From Symsagittifera roscoffensis (lineage: Eukaryota > Xenacoelomorpha > Acoela > Convolutidae), in assembly GCF_963678635.1 (NCBI RefSeq), contig NW_026971549.1:1-30472 (forward strand): a stretch of DNA of 30,472 bases. Reading direction: 5' to 3'. A program made the translations under genes and the position numbers. Of the stretch, positions 8,203-18,019 are shown piece after piece; within the stretch, counting starts at the first letter, position 1, and every line of letters starts with the position of its first letter. Below the pieces are notes generated by a model, which had not been told where the DNA came from, ran no database searches, and saw only the letters and a program-made list of their open reading frames with translations.

Positions 8203-8981
8203 TTATTTTATTAAGGACTTAGGTAAACGAAAGAAAGACTAAAAAGCGAGAGGTATTAGGTTATTAATACACAGGCTAGGTATCAGTGACTGCACTGGTA
8301 ACTTGCCTTTCAGAAAGAACCAGACTAATACAAAACAGGTCCGAACTCGGATATTCGCGACACTAAGTCTAAATTAAAAAGAGCGTGACTCATTGGTGTG
8401 GATTGAAACATAATACGTTTTTGGGAAAAGTGACTGCCCTGAGGATTTTAGTAGGTCTAGCTCGGGCAGTCCGAAGGCAGATAGGTAACACAGTACTCGG
8501 TGGGTGCAATAGACGCCCACTTGAGAAAATTACTGCCTTCAAAGTTTTGTCTGTTTGGTGCAGCACCAAGCAGGGAAAGCTTTTTCTTTAAAAGACAGGT
8601 TCGACTATTGTACTGCGACCGACTAAGAGTACAAGACACATACGTTTTTTTTATATATACATTCATATTGTGTCAATATATAATTCTTGTTTTTGATTTT
8701 AAATCAACCTAAACTGTGCTTGATTGGGTAGTGACTACACTATCTTTTAAATTGACTGATAACATCATATTGTGCTAGTTTCCAGATCTTTGGACCGATA
8801 ATCGGCTAGTGTGAATAAATTTTATACAAACTGTACTCTGACAACATACAGGGATTCGTGGTCACTATTTAGTAGAATCTGGTGAAATTTATTGTGTTGT
8901 GTCATTATTATTGGTAATCGAACTATAAGGTCACTAGCAATCGAATTAAGTGTACAGGCATTAAGAAGTGACAAATAGAGA

Positions 8982-9323
8982 ATGAGTCTAGACAAGTCAA
9001 GGATACCAAAACGAGGTAATAGCTCTAGGAAATTCATACCTGAAAAGCAAAGAAAAACGATGACCGATCCTTTTGTGGATTGGATCAAGCGAACCCGGTC
9101 CGATAAAGAGGGGACGGTTTCAGGCAGAATGGTTGAAACGAGAAGTCAAAAGACCTCAGAAGAGCGAAAAGCTATGTTAGAAGTGGAGGTCAGTACGGAC
9201 CATACCATGAACGACAACCAGGGAGTAAATGGACTGGAAGGGAGAGGCAGAAGGCTGGCGAGTGAATCTACTCCGGTAGAACAAGGCCATGATTTTGCCA
9301 CTTCCACCGGGACATTGGATTGA
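8982..9323 (+). CDS. Short ORF in frame with and upstream of Gag (possible Gag N-terminus)
   Basis: 113 residues, basic, no known domain. Its ATG is the first after the ATG-free leader. An internal Met at 9129 begins MVETRSQ, a start typical of many Ty3/gypsy Gag proteins, which suggests that Gag itself begins here. The frame ends at TGA 9321-9323, only six bases before the ATG at 9330 of the large polyprotein, in the same frame. The TGA could be read through, bypassed by reinitiation at 9330, or be a nonsense mutation in this copy. Confidence 0.65.
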   Translation: MSLDKSRIPKRGNSSRKFIPEKQRKTMTDPFVDWIKRTRSDKEGTVSGRMVETRSQKTSEERKAMLEVEVSTDHTMNDNQGVNGLEGRGRRLASESTPVEQGHDFATSTGTLD

Positions 9324-9329
9324 GAGGAG

Positions 9330-12300
9330 ATGTCGGAACTGTCCGACATCTCAACTGAAGTAACGGCAACTAGAAGATCTCCGACAGACAACACTATGAT
9401 GGCAGGCGGAACGGGGAAACAAACAACGTCATCATCATTCTCAGAAAGAATGAAGAACACCTTCGGAAACATCTTTCCATTCAGCATGGGAGGAGGAGCA
9501 GGAAATGACGGTGAATCCCAAGAGGAAGAGGATGAAGAAGAGCAAGGGGACTTTGGATCTCAGGTCAGCCTCAACAGTTCGATCCAGGAGAACGAGGCAT
9601 ACGTCGGAGGAGAGACTGGAACCATGGACAAATTTGGTGTAGTGACAACGATAAGCAAAGAGGCAAACACACCAGGCCAGTCAAAAGACTTCGCGATTAG
9701 GACAAGTTCAGAGCCACAAACTGGAGAGAGTAGAACCAGAGGGCTAGGCAACGCGTTAGCGGATCCTGAAATAGATAATGATAAAACGTCAAGACAGAGA
9801 GCCAAGGCCCGGATCTCTACCAGCACGAAGCTACCTGGGACCGACAGAGTTACACCACCACTAGTGACGCCACTCATGGATAACGGGGCAGCACTAGAGG
9901 AAGCCTTAAACAACATAGTGGGCAGTTTAGGAGAACAAAATGAACAGATGTCGATAAGGATGAGTGAACTGGAAAGAGCAGTTCACATTGAAAGAGAAAG
10001 TCTGCGGGAAGAAATAAACCGCAACAGACAAGAAGTTGGCAGAAGCGAAAAACGCTTGAAAGAAAGAACGGACGAACATATGACGAGGAACTTGTCGCGA
10101 ATGACAAGAGAGGCGGAACAGAGGGAGTTACGCTTAAGAGCCGACATGGAGAAGTTAAGAATTCAGCAAGAGCAGTCTCTTGGGTCTCTTGACACAAAGA
10201 TAGATGCGATGATGGAGAGGCGAACTCAGGCTATCATGGATAGGTTGGACGGGCTACTAAGCAGCAAGAGTGGACCAAAAGAAGGAGAGCCGAACTCGGG
10301 AGGTCCCAGCAGGGAACCGAGGGTGAACTTCAATGAGCATCAAAGGAGGAAGACGTATGGATCCACTAGAGGCAGGGGCAGTTCATCAGGCTATGCCACA
10401 AGGGGTAATACAGCATGGGGCCCGAACAGTAGAGCGAGTTCAACGGGGAACAGACAAACCTCGAACGAACGACCAACGCAAAGCACACATGCGACTGGGA
10501 GAAGCGATTCTGGCAACATGGGGCATACAAGCCCGAGGAGGAGTCACATGGGCCAAGCGGGAAACGCTCATGGTGATTCGGATTGCAGGGATGCACCGCA
10601 CACAGAGCCTTCGACAAGGTGTGAGGACACTCAAGCGGGACACTCAAGGGATGCTACGGCAATGGCCACAGCATTTGAACCCCTGAACAGGTCTTTGGAG
10701 ACATTCCTGACGCGGTTATCTAGAACCAATGAACGCAGTGAAAAGTCCAGAAGAGTCTTTAAGAAGCCAAGATGCTACAAGGACGAATCTGATGGCTGTA
10801 TTGATACCTGGATAGAGGTAATGAAGCTGCATTTCGAGGAAGAGGACTTGTCGGAGAGACAGGAATGCAGCGCGCTCACCAGCAACTTAGAAGGGACAGC
10901 CCTGAACTGTGTCATGGCTAAGAAACAGTATCAACGTGACACTGCTGAGAAAATCTTCGAAATCTTGTTAAACCGTTTCGGATCAGGGGTGCAGGGGCAC
11001 CAGGCGATGATGCGCTTCGAGAAACGGAGGCAACGAGAAGATGAAACAATAGACAAGTTTCTCGATGATTTGGAAATGCTGAGAAGACGCAGCCAACCGG
11101 ATGAGTCAAACCGAAGGATGAACCTGGCCGTAGCCTCAAAATTCATCGATGGTGTGAAAAATGATGAACTTCGTACGATGCTAGCAACGCATTACACACC
11201 ACTATCAACTAATGCGCCAACACCGGAGGAGTTGAGGCTCAAATCAAAAGAGTATCATTTGTTGAAACCTCCTTCGAGATCTGGATATTACAAGAACAAT
11301 TATGGCAATTTTAACAACGGACCAGCAAACCAAGGGAACAATTGGTACAAACCGAGGGATGATATGGACAAGAGACGTTCTTGTGCTAATTGCAGTTCAA
11401 CAGACCATCATGTGTCAGCATGCCCAGCTTACAAACAAGGCATGAAAGCAATAGGCTTTAGCCTCGAGGACGAAGATGCGTCAGAGTTGGATCATGAGGA
11501 TTTCATGAGAGGAGTAATTGCGAAATTCGGCCCGAGGTGTTTCTTTTGTAACTTGGAAGGTCATTTTAAATCAGATTGTCCGCAATTCTGGGATGCAGTG
11601 GCAGACATCAAGCATCCAAGGCATGAAGAAGCTTTGTCAGGAGTGAAAGCAAGCAAGGCTCGACTTTTGAGCGAAGCAGAGGCACGCAGGAAGGACAAAC
11701 CTCAAGAGCTGGCGGCAAAGAAAATGCAAGCAGTAACAGAAGAAGCACGTGAACCGGAACCAGCAACTGCGGCCGATGACTTCAAGATCGATTATAAGGC
11801 AGCCGCAAAGGATGCTCTAAATAGAGTACAGCAGGAATTGGTGACGAAAGAGATCGAACAAAAAGTGAAACTTGAACTGGAAAATGAAAAGCTTCAGGAG
11901 CAACTGAATACCTTCGAGGCAACGGAGTTCGAAGAGACGAAAACACCATGCAGTTTAGATATGAAACTTAAAGTGATCTCCGGTAAGAGGTTCGGCATGG
12001 CGCCGCAGGGAAAGAAGATACAGTCGATAATCTCAGTGGCTGGACACCAGGTAATAAGAAATTTGAGTGAACCATCAGAGTTCACTTTAATGCATTTGGA
12101 CACATATGCAGATTATCTGAGGCAGGTGGAGCCACGCACTGAGTCGAGAGCTGTGCGAGCACTACTAACGACGGGTGGCCCTCGCATGAAGAAACTTCAT
12201 GGACGCTACTTGGAGGTCTATGGGCCGTATCAAATAATGCTGAACGTGGATGGAATCAGCATCTACACCAGGACTTACATAACAACAGATGATGACCAAA

Positions 12301-15300
12301 TGGGGCAGATCTATTTGGGTGAAGAGGAACTCAAAGTCCGCAGGATAGGCCATGACGCCATGATAGAACAAGACGCGGTACATATTGGATATGAAGCAGA
12401 TGTGACAGCACACCTGCTTGACACCAACGGAACAAAAATCGGAGTCACAGGGCTTCTGGACACAGGCGCGGTGGTGAGTGTGATGCCGATAAAAACCTGG
12501 GAGAGAATGGGCTTCACGCGGGAAGATCTGATTCCTACGAATCTCCGACTAGCCGCTGCAAATCGAGGAGCTATCTACGTAGCCGGAAGAACACCGGTGA
12601 CGGTCCTTCACATGGGAGGACGGAACCTTTGGATGAGCTTCCTGGTGGTAGAGAATCTGGACGACGCCGACCAATTCATCTTGGGCAGAGATTTTGTCAG
12701 GAACTTTGACGTGATGATTGACTTGAACAACGGTCTAATACGGATTAGAAACCCGGACCGAAAGTATGTTAAGAGACCAATTAATAGGATAATAACAGAC
12801 GAGAATAAGGTACCAGTTTTTTTGGATAGAAAAGTAAAGTTACAACCAGGACAAGCTGTAGTAGCAATTTTTAGAATGAGAAATTTAAATTCGTTAAGTG
12901 ATAGCAAACAGGTTTGCTTAGTACCGAATCCAAATAGTCAGAGTTCGGTGATTTTAGGCCGGAGCTTCTCGGTAACGCAAAACGGACTGTGTGTCAGTGT
13001 GTTGTTGAACACACTGGACACCACGGTTTCAATCCAGCGTGGAAAGAAGCTTGGCTACGCCTTGCCGATGAGGACCGACTATGAGGAGACAGAAAACTCG
13101 AAGAAATATAGTGTGAAAGACTGTCCTTATCATGCAAATAAAGATAAAATCTTAAAGAGAATTAATGAATTAAAATCTATTCATAAATTGTTTTCAATGA
13201 AATCCGAAACGGACGACGGCTTATCAAGCTGCTCGAATTTTCCGGAACGCCCCTCGTCATATGAACTAGATTCCGACAAACCGGTTTTGCCAGAAATAGA
13301 ACATTTGAGAGGAAAAATAGGGGAGGGAGATTTCGAAAAATTGCGGGACCTCCTAAATCGGAACGCCGAGGTATTTTCAAAACATAAGGCGGACATCGGT
13401 TGCTGTAACTTCGTCGAACACGAAATCGAACTAGAAGAGGGCGCCGTTCCCCATAGGGAAGGCGCAAGGCGAATGACGCCACATAAATCGGAAGCGTGCC
13501 GAGCGGAAATAGAAATGTTGCTTGAATACGACATGATAGAACCCTCGAAATCGCCGTGGGCTTGCGGGGTAGTCATGGCGAAAAAGAAAGGGGGGCAGCT
13601 TAGATTTTGTTGCGACTTCCGTTACTTGAACGCGGTAACGATAAAAGATGCGTACCCGATACCGCGAATAGACGAGAGCCTATCTAAACTTGGTGATGCC
13701 AAGTTCTTCACCACATTGGACTTAGGTTCTGCCTTCTGGCAGGTTCCTTTGCGGAAAAAGGATAGGGAAAAAACCGGTTTCGCGTGCGAATTGGGGTTGT
13801 ACCAGTGGAAGAGGATGCCCTTCGGCTTGTGCAATGCAACAGCAACCTTTCAAAGGCTGATGGCTCAGGCTTTGACAGGAGTGACCAAAAAGTACGGGAA
13901 TCTCTTGATGTGCTACGTGGATGACGTAGTCATAGCGACACCAACCCTGGAGGATCACATTGATCGACTCGATGAGGTCTTCGGATGTATGAAAAGAGCA
14001 GGCTTGAAATGCAAACCATCGAAATGTGAAATCCTTAGGGATTCGATCAAGTACCTGGGAAGAATGGTGGACCGGCATGGTGTGAGGCCAGATCCAGAAG
14101 CAGTAGAGGCTGTGCTGACATGGAAAGCTCCTAGAACGGACACACAGCTCATGAGCTTCCTAGGGTTTGCCAATTACCACCGAGAATTCATAAAAGGATA
14201 CGCGGACAAGGTGTACCCGATGCAGAAGCTGATGCGCAACAAAGGGAAAAAGTTCGAATGGAACGATGAGGCACAAGTTGCTTTCGAGAACATAAAGCGG
14301 GAACTGTGCGAAGCGCCAGTGCTGGGCATGCCTACAGAAAAGGGCATGTATGTTCTTGACACAGACGCATCGGTGGTGGCCATCTCAGGAATATTGCATC
14401 AAGAGCAAGAATGGAACGGAAGAACAGTCCTCCGTCCCATTGCATACGGCAGCAAGGTCTTGAGTGACACAGAGATGAAATATGGCGCACCGAAAGCAGA
14501 AATGTTTGCAGTAGTCACCTTCGTGGAAAAGTACCGTGCATACTTGGGGAGCGCTCCCTTCAAGTTACGCGTGGACAACAGAGCGTTATCCTGGTTGAAG
14601 ACCTACTCGATGGATCAGAGTTATATTGGTAGATGGATAGTAAGATTGGATGGCTACCATATGATAATCGAACATAGGATGCGTGACAAACACCAGAATG
14701 CTGACAGCCTCAGTAAGAAAACTGAATTCTATGAAAGATTGGAGCAGAAGCAGGCCAATCAGGCGGAAGTAAAGGAGGGATTCTCGTTTCTGGACAAAGA
14801 AACTTATGAAGCGCTTCCCTTAACGAGATGGTTGGATAAGTCTGGACATCCAATTCCAGGGCATCCTGAGTTACCTGTAGAGAAAGCAGCTGAGATAAAG
14901 ATCCTGTCCAAGGAGGATCCGGTCCCCTTAGATTTGTTGCTGCGCTCGAACCTGGTCCAGCAAGAACTCTCTCGTATGAATATAAACAGCCTCTCATTAT
15001 TGGATAAAACGGTGCAAGTCACACCACAAGTAATGCGGATGCTGGGTGGATTGTTAGAAAGAGAAGTGACCAGAGATGACCCCGAGTGGACAGCAGCAGT
15101 GGCATCGCTGACAATCAGTGAGAAGGTGAAGATCATGCCGTCCAGACGACAACACGAAGAGAACGAGAGGGATTGTAGGACAATAGTTCAGCAACTAGTA
15201 TCCTCAATACCCCAAGAGATTTTAACCAGTACTTCTTACGGACAGAAAGGACAGGAGAGCGGCAGGCAAAAGAAAACTGTCACCTTTGTAGACCGGGATA

Positions 15301-16280
15301 AAGACGGTGAAGTTGTAAAACAAAATCTGCTGCAAGACTATTTGTCCGGGGAGAAGGATGAGGAGAAAAACCAGCGATCACAAGATCAACACCCGGGACA
15401 AGTGAATTGGTCCGGGGAGTCTGAGATAAACGAGGAAATTCCTGATGAGAAACAGGACCTAGAGAACAAGGTTTTGTCCGGGGAGTTCAGATGGATGCGA
15501 AGGAAATACGGACATGATCTGGAGGAGCGTGCAGTCTCCAGAACAACACCTTCGACGGATGATGAATCCCGAAACTCAGGAATGGACACCTATTCCGACA
15601 GGAATTCGACTTCGGGATCCGAACTGTCAGAACTGGCGATACACACGCTACTAGTGGAAACTCGGGCGAGAGACCTGGACAGAGAGGTGTACCAGGATCC
15701 TGACAGTGATCGCTACCTAATACCAAGCGAAAGAGTATTTGATAACGCAGCGGATGACTTAGAAACGATAGCGGTATCGAAACGTTCGATAAGCCTGTTG
15801 CCGCAGAAAGAGGTAGTCAGGACTGATCTTCAGCCGTTTCAGCAAGAAACACAACCGTTGGCGAAGATTTGGTGCGTTAAGATGGAAGAAGACACACATC
15901 AGCCCAACGAGCTGAACAGTCAGATGAGAGTCATGAAGACGTACTTGAAGGCGAGATACAGACTCTCGGACCTTCTAAGGGCGCAGAGAAATGATCGCAT
16001 GACAAGCAACCTAAAAAGGTGGATAGAAAACGGTGCACCTGACAAAGGTGACCTGGAAGAAGACAGCTATAGGATCCTGAGACAATACTTCATGCAGAAG
16101 GAGGGGAGGTTATATCTGAACAAGGACGGGATCGTGACTTGCAGGAGAAGAGAAGAAGACAAGGTCTTATACAAATATAACGCGATAGTGTTGCCGCAAC
16201 TCTATCAGACAGAACTATTATTCAGGTCGCATGATCAGATGGGCATCAAGGGATCGACAAAGTGTATCAGAGGATCCTGA
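9330..16280 (+). CDS. gag-pol: Ty3/gypsy Gag-Pol polyprotein: Gag, protease, RT, RNase H, start of integrase
   Basis: 2,316 residues. Domains in order: acidic low-complexity N-terminus; coiled coil about 195-300; capsid-like retrotransposon Gag region about 471-655; two CX2CX4HX4C zinc knuckles (C685-C698 and C737-C750); aspartic protease with LLDTGA (catalytic D1044) and ILGRDF near 1117; RT with YVDD at 1529-1532 and the LDLGSAFWQ and MPFGLCNA motifs; RNase H with DTDAS at 1677-1681 and VDNRALSW near 1748. A spacer of about 470 residues (1798-2270), with repeated SGE motifs and unknown function, precedes the integrase. The frame ends inside the integrase zinc finger just after H2301; the finger continues in the -1 frame from about 16241. 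Gag and Pol are in one frame, as in some Ty3 lineages. It acts in particle assembly, cDNA synthesis and polyprotein cleavage. Confidence 0.95.
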   Translation: MSELSDISTEVTATRRSPTDNTMMAGGTGKQTTSSSFSERMKNTFGNIFPFSMGGGAGNDGESQEEEDEEEQGDFGSQVSLNSSIQENEAYVGGETGTMDKFGVVTTISKEANTPGQSKDFAIRTSSEPQTGESRTRGLGNALADPEIDNDKTSRQRAKARISTSTKLPGTDRVTPPLVTPLMDNGAALEEALNNIVGSLGEQNEQMSIRMSELERAVHIERESLREEINRNRQEVGRSEKRLKERTDEHMTRNLSRMTREAEQRELRLRADMEKLRIQQEQSLGSLDTKIDAMMERRTQAIMDRLDGLLSSKSGPKEGEPNSGGPSREPRVNFNEHQRRKTYGSTRGRGSSSGYATRGNTAWGPNSRASSTGNRQTSNERPTQSTHATGRSDSGNMGHTSPRRSHMGQAGNAHGDSDCRDAPHTEPSTRCEDTQAGHSRDATAMATAFEPLNRSLETFLTRLSRTNERSEKSRRVFKKPRCYKDESDGCIDTWIEVMKLHFEEEDLSERQECSALTSNLEGTALNCVMAKKQYQRDTAEKIFEILLNRFGSGVQGHQAMMRFEKRRQREDETIDKFLDDLEMLRRRSQPDESNRRMNLAVASKFIDGVKNDELRTMLATHYTPLSTNAPTPEELRLKSKEYHLLKPPSRSGYYKNNYGNFNNGPANQGNNWYKPRDDMDKRRSCANCSSTDHHVSACPAYKQGMKAIGFSLEDEDASELDHEDFMRGVIAKFGPRCFFCNLEGHFKSDCPQFWDAVADIKHPRHEEALSGVKASKARLLSEAEARRKDKPQELAAKKMQAVTEEAREPEPATAADDFKIDYKAAAKDALNRVQQELVTKEIEQKVKLELENEKLQEQLNTFEATEFEETKTPCSLDMKLKVISGKRFGMAPQGKKIQSIISVAGHQVIRNLSEPSEFTLMHLDTYADYLRQVEPRTESRAVRALLTTGGPRMKKLHGRYLEVYGPYQIMLNVDGISIYTRTYITTDDDQMGQIYLGEEELKVRRIGHDAMIEQDAVHIGYEADVTAHLLDTNGTKIGVTGLLDTGAVVSVMPIKTWERMGFTREDLIPTNLRLAAANRGAIYVAGRTPVTVLHMGGRNLWMSFLVVENLDDADQFILGRDFVRNFDVMIDLNNGLIRIRNPDRKYVKRPINRIITDENKVPVFLDRKVKLQPGQAVVAIFRMRNLNSLSDSKQVCLVPNPNSQSSVILGRSFSVTQNGLCVSVLLNTLDTTVSIQRGKKLGYALPMRTDYEETENSKKYSVKDCPYHANKDKILKRINELKSIHKLFSMKSETDDGLSSCSNFPERPSSYELDSDKPVLPEIEHLRGKIGEGDFEKLRDLLNRNAEVFSKHKADIGCCNFVEHEIELEEGAVPHREGARRMTPHKSEACRAEIEMLLEYDMIEPSKSPWACGVVMAKKKGGQLRFCCDFRYLNAVTIKDAYPIPRIDESLSKLGDAKFFTTLDLGSAFWQVPLRKKDREKTGFACELGLYQWKRMPFGLCNATATFQRLMAQALTGVTKKYGNLLMCYVDDVVIATPTLEDHIDRLDEVFGCMKRAGLKCKPSKCEILRDSIKYLGRMVDRHGVRPDPEAVEAVLTWKAPRTDTQLMSFLGFANYHREFIKGYADKVYPMQKLMRNKGKKFEWNDEAQVAFENIKRELCEAPVLGMPTEKGMYVLDTDASVVAISGILHQEQEWNGRTVLRPIAYGSKVLSDTEMKYGAPKAEMFAVVTFVEKYRAYLGSAPFKLRVDNRALSWLKTYSMDQSYIGRWIVRLDGYHMIIEHRMRDKHQNADSLSKKTEFYERLEQKQANQAEVKEGFSFLDKETYEALPLTRWLDKSGHPIPGHPELPVEKAAEIKILSKEDPVPLDLLLRSNLVQQELSRMNINSLSLLDKTVQVTPQVMRMLGGLLEREVTRDDPEWTAAVASLTISEKVKIMPSRRQHEENERDCRTIVQQLVSSIPQEILTSTSYGQKGQESGRQKKTVTFVDRDKDGEVVKQNLLQDYLSGEKDEEKNQRSQDQHPGQVNWSGESEINEEIPDEKQDLENKVLSGEFRWMRRKYGHDLEERAVSRTTPSTDDESRNSGMDTYSDRNSTSGSELSELAIHTLLVETRARDLDREVYQDPDSDRYLIPSERVFDNAADDLETIAVSKRSISLLPQKEVVRTDLQPFQQETQPLAKIWCVKMEEDTHQPNELNSQMRVMKTYLKARYRLSDLLRAQRNDRMTSNLKRWIENGAPDKGDLEEDSYRILRQYFMQKEGRLYLNKDGIVTCRRREEDKVLYKYNAIVLPQLYQTELLFRSHDQMGIKGSTKCIRGS

Positions 16281-18019
16281 AGCGCTTTGAGTGGCCTGGG
16301 ATGAAAAAGGCATGCGAGAAATGGGTGACAGCATGTCTGTCATGCCAACAGGTCAAGGATCCTAGGAAGTTGCGATTTCCTTTACAATCAATTGAGTCGT
16401 CTGAATTCAACGAGGTGGTGCAGATAGATCACCAGAAGATATGCATGACAGACAGCGGTTACAACCAAGTCTTGGTCATGATAGATCACTTCACGAAGTA
16501 TGCAGAGGCCGTGCCCTGCATAACTGCCTCGGCGGAAGAGACATGCGACCACCTGATCAATACGTGGATAGCAAGACACGGATGTCCAATGACGTTTCAA
16601 TCGGACAATGGAACGGCTTTCGTAGGCGAGCTTACGAAAGAGCTTATGAGACGGTCACAAGTCGCTCAGGCTCACTCCACGACATACCACCCTCAGACGA
16701 ATGGCTTAGTGGAAAGACAGAATAGGACGTTAGTGTCGATGCTGAGGGTATATTGTTCCAGATACATGACCGATTGGGACAGATACCTTCCACAGGTGAT
16801 GGGAGCTTATAATAGCACGCAACACTCCACCACTGGGGTCAGTCCACACATGATGCTGACGGGACACGAGAAGTCTTTACCCTTGACATTCTTCTACCCA
16901 GAATATGAGGGGAAGAAAACATCTCCACAGGTTTACGTGAGGGATGTGACCAGACGTCAACAGGAGTTGAACGATCTGTGTAGACGAAATACTCAGCAAG
17001 CACAGGCAAGGCAGAGGAAAAGATTCGACAAGAAAGCAGCTGGTGCAAAAGCCTACTCGGTGGGAGACTACGTATGGGTATTTCAGAACGTTATACCACC
17101 GAAAGGAACAAAGAAGCTTCTAAAAAAGTGGAGGGGACCCTTCATGATTACAGAGGTGCACCAAGAGGGACGCTTTTATAGACTGAGTACTGGCCGAGCC
17201 GCCCACTACGAAAACATCAAGCCACACAATCCATCGACAGAAGACTGGTGTATACCTGCAGACATGGAAGAAGGGGATTATCTAATGATGGATCCTGCTT
17301 GTGAGGTCAATGAAAAAGGCACCAGGGAGAAGAACGATGGAAACGAAGTCGTAGAGGAAGGTACGGATACACCATTGGACCTGGATCCAAACGAACAGAT
17401 CGAAGCGGACGATGAAACCTTGCCCTACGCAGAGGAAGATTGGCAGGATTCCGAACAGACAGAGGTTCCCAAGAACATGGAACCAGATCTTCCGTTCACG
17501 ATGCAGACTCGTCAGAAAGACGGGACGAGACTAAGAAAGAAATACAATCCTTACGGTGACGACTTTGTAGTGGATAGGATAGATCTAAAGAAAATAGTGG
17601 AGGAAGTAGTGGGTTTAGAGGAAATAACAGTGTCACAGGACATTGACATAGTCGATGATCACAAAGATGAGTGGGTTGACGACTGGTCGAAACCCGAGGT
17701 GGAGTTCGACGATGAGCAACAGCAGTCAAATGAACAAGACCTGACGAACCTGCGTGTCTTAGAGTGGCTGAACGAAATGACATCAGACCCTGAAAAGACC
17801 AGCGTTACGATTCAAGACGTAGATCGCGAAAGCGCGAAATACATTAAGACCGAACGAGATGATCCTTCCTGGGCTGCCCAGGAAGGACAACTTCTCATTC
17901 CAGCTTCTAATCTTGACTTAATACCCGGTATGCGATCGACGGGGACGCCGATGGATATTTTTGTCCGGGGAGTGGGGGTAGGACTTACCCACACTGAAAA
18001 CTTGATAATAAAAAATTGA
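16235..18019 (+). CDS. int: Ty3/gypsy integrase with long acidic C-terminal tail
   Basis: The frame opens at 16235; the first Met, at 16262, is already inside the domain. Counting from that Met: zinc-finger C25 and C28; catalytic D56, D115 (FQSDNGTAF) and E151 (GLVERQN), the DD35E spacing; VGDYVWV near 267; and a GPY/F module (RGPF, 291-294). A highly acidic tail of about 250 residues with no recognised domain follows. It inserts element cDNA into the genome. The frame is -1 relative to 9330-16280 and the change falls between the two zinc-finger histidines, at the GGG at 16241-16243. I see no slippery heptamer there, so a one-base deletion or an assembly error is more likely than programmed shifting. 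The tail DNA contains a copy of the polypurine-tract sequence at 17962-17973. Confidence 0.95.
   Translation, partial: SDGHQGIDKVYQRILKRFEWPGMKKACEKWVTACLSCQQVKDPRKLRFPLQSIESSEFNEVVQIDHQKICMTDSGYNQVLVMIDHFTKYAEAVPCITASAEETCDHLINTWIARHGCPMTFQSDNGTAFVGELTKELMRRSQVAQAHSTTYHPQTNGLVERQNRTLVSMLRVYCSRYMTDWDRYLPQVMGAYNSTQHSTTGVSPHMMLTGHEKSLPLTFFYPEYEGKKTSPQVYVRDVTRRQQELNDLCRRNTQQAQARQRKRFDKKAAGAKAYSVGDYVWVFQNVIPPKGTKKLLKKWRGPFMITEVHQEGRFYRLSTGRAAHYENIKPHNPSTEDWCIPADMEEGDYLMMDPACEVNEKGTREKNDGNEVVEEGTDTPLDLDPNEQIEADDETLPYAEEDWQDSEQTEVPKNMEPDLPFTMQTRQKDGTRLRKKYNPYGDDFVVDRIDLKKIVEEVVGLEEITVSQDIDIVDDHKDEWVDDWSKPEVEFDDEQQQSNEQDLTNLRVLEWLNEMTSDPEKTSVTIQDVDRESAKYIKTERDDPSWAAQEGQLLIPASNLDLIPGMRSTGTPMDIFVRGVGVGLTHTENLIIKN

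Larger units (their letters stand above)
6005..8981 (+). other. Long untranslated leader with repeats and no ATG from 6556 to 8981
   Basis: Nearly 3 kb between the 5' LTR and the first gag-region ATG. The first 550 bases contain about seven ATGs and two hairpins. From 6556 to 8981 I find no ATG on the + strand, while CAT (ATG on the other strand) occurs about 20 times. The leader also holds the CCGGAGGGGT repeat cluster, a 69-base segment resembling the LTR, and two copies of GACCCTTCACCG. Open frames here rely on non-ATG starts and are not convincing genes. Confidence 0.8.

Noticed and set aside
7820-8242. 140-residue open frame through the leader
   Set aside because: It starts at GTG, not ATG. 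The motif copies fall in all frames so their translations differ, and no domain is seen. It is a by-product of the repeats.
16230-16280. Programmed frameshift between RT and integrase
   Set aside because: No slippery heptamer, and the shift is inside a compact zinc finger; a deletion or homopolymer error fits better.
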